Part shown: in pieces, positions 59,525 through 64,000 of the stretch
Layout of the letters: the number at the start of each line of letters is the position of its first letter
Position numbering within the stretch: the first letter of the stretch is position 1
Assembly: GCA_015501075.1 (NCBI GenBank)
Contig: JADNYJ010000038.1
Location: 209,775-273,774, forward strand
DNA from: Gymnopilus junonius
Lineage: Eukaryota > Basidiomycota > Agaricomycetes > Agaricales > Galerinaceae
Direction: 5' to 3'
DNA: 64,000 bases
Translations under genes and position numbers: made by a program
The notes under the pieces: model-generated
Database searches by the model: none
What the model was told of the DNA's origin: nothing
Seen by the model: only the letters and a program-made list of their open reading frames with translations

Positions 59525-59849
59525 GGCGGCGAAGGGGAAGGGTGGGGACAAGGCGCAAACACGAAACGAAAGAGGGATGGCAGGGATATATACGATTTCG
59601 GCGATATCTCCATCTATTTCGCTTGCTGTGGCAGTTATGTACGGGTGCGCCGAAGATACGGTGCATGTGGAAACGAAACAGGCCGCCGATAAACATCAAA
59701 CCGACAACGAAAGACCGTCCGGCACGGACAAGGCTAAATTGAAAGAAGAAATTGACCACTGATGGAACTTCGCACAAACAGAAATAGCGATCATCTTCAC
59801 ACGCCTGACAGCACAGGTTCATCCTGTATTACTAATACTGCTATTAGTT

Positions 59850-61336
59850 ATGTTCAGACCCATCACCGCCCCGTCTAGGCGCCTACCTGTCCTCCTGCGC
59901 ACAGTTAGACTACCGCGCCCTCGTTCGGCCCATAGCAGCCCAGCAGGTCAGCACGATGCGTGGATTCGTACACGCAGGATCCTCCAATACGGTCTGGGGG
60001 CGTCCTAGCGATCGCATTCTCCGCTGTTGCATATTACGAAGGCGCCCATCTTTACATCGAACATGTTGACATGAAACCCGAATCAGATCCCGAGGTTAAA
60101 AAGTGGCAATGGGATGTCGTCAACAGCGAATGGACTGGCGATTCTGCCAAGGGAGGTACTGACCCTGCACTAGGCTATCGAGCGCGACATATTCTCCATG
60201 CCGCCTGGTCCGCTTACACAGATGAGGCCCCCAGTGCCTCAGTAATCATTGAGGACCCAGCTCAGTCGCAATCCATCCACGTCGTCGATTCCCGCCTCCA
60301 GCAGACCGAACACCATTTATGGAATGCTATTTTACTGGCGGAGAAGAAACTTGCTAAGAGCGAGCTCAATCCCTCTTCCTTTATGATTTTGCTCCTCCGT
60401 CATGCTGCAGTGTCCGAGCAGATCGGAGTCGGTCCATTCCCTCGGCTTGCAAAGGAGGACTATGAACGAGCATGGCAATATTCCTCAGATCCCACTTATC
60501 GACAGTTTATTGCATGGAGGCTTGGGGACCTCGACCATCGCATGGGTCACGACACAGACGCTCTTTTTTGGTGGGATAGGTCCTCCCAGTTGGCTCAAGA
60601 AGTTAACCAGAAAGGCGGTGCGCCTCCCACAGGTATTTTCAGAATACCTCAGACTCCTCTGGCTCAGCGAATACTTTCGTCCGTTCTCGTATCCAGATCT
60701 GCATATTTAGCAGCGTCCGGAAAACTGAAAGATGCCCAAACCCTGGAGGAGTCCGCCCTTGAATTACTTCGATCTATTCCTTTCCCAGAGTCTATAGCAT
60801 CCGCTTCCCCACCTCAAGCCCTTCATGCTTTGTACTTGCTCCAACGTTCGTCACTCCTCTCCATACATCTTGCTGAGGTCCTACATGCTCAGCGTCGCCC
60901 CGTTCGTTTTTCTATGCAGTGGCTTGCATCAGCCGCTGAGTCTTCAGAACGTGTTGCACGCATCCTCACGAATTCATCGCACGCTGACACTCAGAAGGAA
61001 TCCACAGGTCCCAAAAATAACAAGCTGCTGCCCGTGTATACAGGCTCTTACTCTATGAATAACTCAGCTAGCGCATTATTGCGAGATGCCCGTCGTACTG
61101 CAGCCGAGGCGTGGAACATGATGGGCATTCTACATGAAGATCATGAGGGCCTAAAGTCCCGCTTGGCATTTGAGTGCTATCAACGTGCCGTGAACTGGGC
61201 AGGGACAGTAAAAGAAAGTGGAAAAGATCTTCAGGCTGCTGACGATGTTCTGGATTCGGATTGGAAGATATACTGGGCGAATTATCAGCGTCTTAAAAAC
61301 GTCCAGGAAAGACCTAATCCCAAGATGTCAAAATGA
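59850..61336 (+). CDS. Mitochondrial-type TPR-like helical protein, unknown function
   Basis: The long frame from about 60003 to 61336 encodes a membrane-anchored helical protein: VLAIAFSAVAYYEGAHLYIE, then many helices with TPR spacing (AILLAEKKLAKSELNPSSFM, YERAWQYSSDPTYRQFIAWR, AAEAWNMMGILHEDHEGLKS). It ends NPKMSK. Upstream, 59850 opens MFRPITAPSRRLPVLLRTVR, an excellent mitochondrial presequence, ending one base out of frame at the G run 59996-60000; six Gs instead of five would join it as YGLGGVLAIAF. I therefore take 59850 as the start. Inner-membrane anchoring is an inference. The coding part has no intron. Confidence 0.75.
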
Positions 61337-61689
61337 TTTCTCCGAAGGTTTAAAAAAGCCTTTGCATGGGTACCTGAATCTTCGAGAATGAACAATTTCC
61401 TGGGTATGTACTCTATATATGGCGAGGGTCTAACCATTTGGGCGATCTATTCAAAAGTAGTGCGTGTAGAAGACCAAGAGTAAGTGTCTAGTCGAAGGTG
61501 TGAGGAAGATATTGCATCTAAGGTTATGATGTCAATGCCATGTGATTTTTTGACATTGAAGTCAGTTATGGTACATAACTCTTTCCTTCCTCATCGGATA
61601 TCATACAACTTGTGAAGCTGCTACCTAGTCACCTACATACACCCTTCGGATAAGTCTACGGCTAATCGTCAATCAAAAGAAACAGAAAT
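61337..61689. other. Intergenic, 353 bp
   Basis: Between two genes on the same strand. It should hold the terminator of one and the promoter of the next; no gene or repeat is seen. Confidence 0.4.
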
Positions 61690-64000
61690 ATGGCTAGCTC
61701 TGCTGCTATCCATGCTGATCGATTCCTTGCTGATCGTGCTGCTCCTATCTGTAGTCTTGATGTGGGCAAGTCATTTGCACAGCTGAGGTATAGTGCATTT
61801 CATGATATTTGTCTAATCAAATCATGAGAAATTCAAAGGTTAATTTTAGCGAAAAAGAAAAGAAGTACGCCCATTATCTTGGAGCAGCATCTTGGGCTGG
61901 TGCGCGAATCATTCAAGGCGAGCTTCATAGCCCCCTTCAAAATAGGGTGATTTTGATCCTGTGAGATAGGACAATGGACTCCGCAAGCCCTGGACCTGTA
62001 CGATCTTTTGATCTTGATATTTAGCAGCGAGCAAGGTGGACTGGCAGATGTAGACACTTTGCAAAAGACTTCTGGCCTCACTCCGACCGAATGGGAAGAT
62101 CTACTGCAATACACGTCTCAGGTGAACATACAGCTACGATGAGCGCAATATGTTCTTAATTGACGCGTCTGATCATTTTCAGGTCTTGAGCAATCTCGTC
62201 AACTTCAAGACCTTTGGATTCACCAAGATCGTTCCTCGTGTATCTGCGACAAGTTCGAAACCGTCTTGTTCAAGTCTGTGAATGCGACCAAGGCTCTCCC
62301 TCTATGGCAAAAGGTGAGCAATTGCATACCATAACTTTCCACTCCCTATACTGATTTCTATATCCAGCTGAAAGACCACATTTACGCAACTAGTCCTGAA
62401 TCTAGCCTGTTCATTGGCAAGCGCATCCTTGGACATATATCAAACTATTATCCTGGGTCGGAACTGATCAATGACGATGAAGTATCTGCAGTCCAGGTAG
62501 CCGCCGAAAAAATCGGTGTCGACGTCTTAAATACTCGGTGAGTTAATCTTCCTATTTTATATTCGCGATATTTATCATGGAATCATAGAGTGGTCAAAAA
62601 TGGTCCCAATGATTTTGTGCTTTTAGTTGCATCTGCCAAGGCACGGCCTTCTGCTTTACACGACATTGATATCAAGGCAGGGGACAAAGCGAAACTCACA
62701 GTTCAATACGGCGATTTTTCTGACGCCCTCGCCAATGTAGTAGAAGCCTTGAACGAAGTATGTCACGTTTTCTTGTAATATTCTAACAAGTGGTGAGTGT
62801 TTGTGCAGGCGAAGAAGTATACCGCGAACGAAAATCAAACTAAGATGATCGAAGCATATATTAAATCGTAAGGGACCAAGGCTTCCTGCATTTCTTAGCT
62901 TATTTCCATATAATCAAGGTTTACGACCGGGTCGATTGAAGACCATAAAGAGGGTTCGAGGTGGTGGGTTCGAGACGTCGGACCGGTTGTAGAATCGTAC
63001 ATTGGCGTGAGTTGCTCATAATTTCTGAGCTTGTGAACAAATTTTGACTGAAATGCATAGTTCATTGAGACGTACGTTGATCCTTATGGCGGCCGTGCGG
63101 AGTGGGAAGGTACGGTTTTCATCCACTTACTGTGGACTCTTCACCTACAAGAACATGCCAGGGTTCACTGCAATTGTGAATAAGCAACTAAGCGCAAAGT
63201 ATGAGACTTTAGTAGAAGATGCCCCGAATCTCATCAAGGTTCTGCCCTGGGGGAAAGACTTCGAAGTTGATGTCTTCCGCAAGCCCGACTTCACGGCTTT
63301 GGAAGTGGTTACTTTTGCAACAGGAGGCGAGTGCTTCTCCATGTAATTCCTGTAATTTGCGTTGACCTCGTCTGGTTTATGACTTGTAGGCATCCCGGCT
63401 GGAATTAATGTAAGACCTTTTTTTTTTACTAAATAAGAATATCCTGGCCTGATTTTCTGCACAGATACCTGTAGGGAATCAGTTTCTTGTCACCTAGGCG
63501 TCCGTTAGAGGCCTTTTCTTCAGAACTACTACGATATAAGGGAGTCGATAGGTTTCAAGAACGTTTCACTTGCAGTAAGCTTATTCCTGGGCTTTCCTAA
63601 ATCATTTATATTCATTCATTCTCAGAATATTCTCGCGGCCAAGGTCCCCAGTAAGAGACAGGATTCTATCTTCGCCAAGATTGAAGGATGCTGACAACCA
63701 TATATAGACGAGGAATTGACATTTATTCATCCTGATGATGTTGCCCTTTACAATGCGTGGGACAACAGGGCTTTCGAACTTCAAGTCGCTAACCACGAAC
63801 TGCTTGGACATGGGTCTGGAAAGTTGTTCGAAGAGTACGCGGACGGCAAGAAGAACTTTGATCCCGAGAAGGTCAGTCAAGCTTACAGGCCCGAGCCCTA
63901 GCATCCCAGAGCTTATCCCAACTATCAGGTCATTAATCCACTTACAGGGGGGAAAATGTGAGTGTACCTGGTCGTCCAGAATTTTTTGACCTTAAGTTTT
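61690..64000 (+). CDS. Dipeptidyl peptidase III, 3' partial
   Basis: Cytosolic zinc exopeptidase releasing N-terminal dipeptides. It starts MASSAAIHADRFLADRAAPI. Blocks: EKEKKYAHYLGAASWAGARI, TLQKTSGLTPTEWEDLLQYT, NFKTFGFTKIVPRV, NLFIGK-type ESSLFIGKRILGHISNYYPG, YVDPYGGRAEWEGFTAIVNK, FRKPDFTALEVVTFATGG, IPAGINIPNYYDIR, DNRAFELQVANHELLGHGSG (HELLGH zinc site) and FDPEKVINPLTGGKM at the window edge. Very intron-rich, with two GC-AG introns (61918-61969 and 63327-63389) and a 6-nt exon (63465-63470). One base seems missing near 62246 (joining IVPRVS to DKFETVLFKSVNATKALPLW). Confidence 0.93.

Overview
The window is nuclear DNA from a filamentous basidiomycete, most likely an Agaricomycete (mushroom-type fungus). 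The signs are compact genes broken by many 45-70 bp introns with GT..AG ends, alternating strands, short intergenic gaps, a tandem pair of secreted PNGase A-like genes, a GH5 mannanase-like protein, a Ty3/Gypsy chromovirus and a hAT transposon. I cannot name the species from the sequence.

Layout. 1-20.5 kb is a dense housekeeping block: AP-1 beta-adaptin (5' end outside the window), an OTU deubiquitinase, an armadillo protein resembling SmgGDS/RAP1GDS1, an amino-acid permease, an intron-containing tRNA-Ile(UAU), a Nur1-type nuclear rim protein, a membrane-anchored coiled-coil protein, mitochondrial PheRS, mitochondrial GrpE and trifunctional C1-tetrahydrofolate synthase. 20.7-25.8 kb holds two tandem PNGase A-like genes, one of them disrupted by a MITE. 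26.6-29.0 kb has a Pmp3/Sna-family membrane protein and two adjacent 0.55 kb TIR elements. 29.1-44.2 kb returns to housekeeping genes: a C2H2 zinc-finger regulator, fructose-1,6-bisphosphatase, a charged nuclear-type protein, a GCIP-like protein, the i-AAA protease Yme1, a second copy of the MITE, and the TFIIH helicase Rad3/XPD. 45.0-55.0 kb is a nested transposon island: a Ty3/Gypsy chromovirus (reverse strand, 5-bp TSD CTAAA) whose left LTR is split by a 3.7 kb hAT element (8-bp TSD TCCGTGAT). 55-57.2 kb is gene-poor with a 231-bp foldback element. 57.2-64 kb holds a GH5-like protein lacking both expected catalytic glutamates, a mitochondrial-looking helical protein, and dipeptidyl peptidase III (3' end outside the window).

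The most instructive pattern is that two copies of one MITE differ only by 22 one-base run-length changes, with no substitution. Several conserved genes nearby (Yme1, DPP III, the PNGases, GH5, the coiled-coil protein, the 59.85 kb gene) need one-base homopolymer corrections to stay open. This points to uncorrected homopolymer errors in the underlying sequence rather than widespread pseudogenes. The second pattern is CpG decay in the Gypsy element: all four in-frame stops are TGA and most LTR-LTR differences are CG versus TG or CA. I did not find a clearly new defence or biosynthetic system; the unusual biology is in the transposons, the intron structures and the GH5-like protein.
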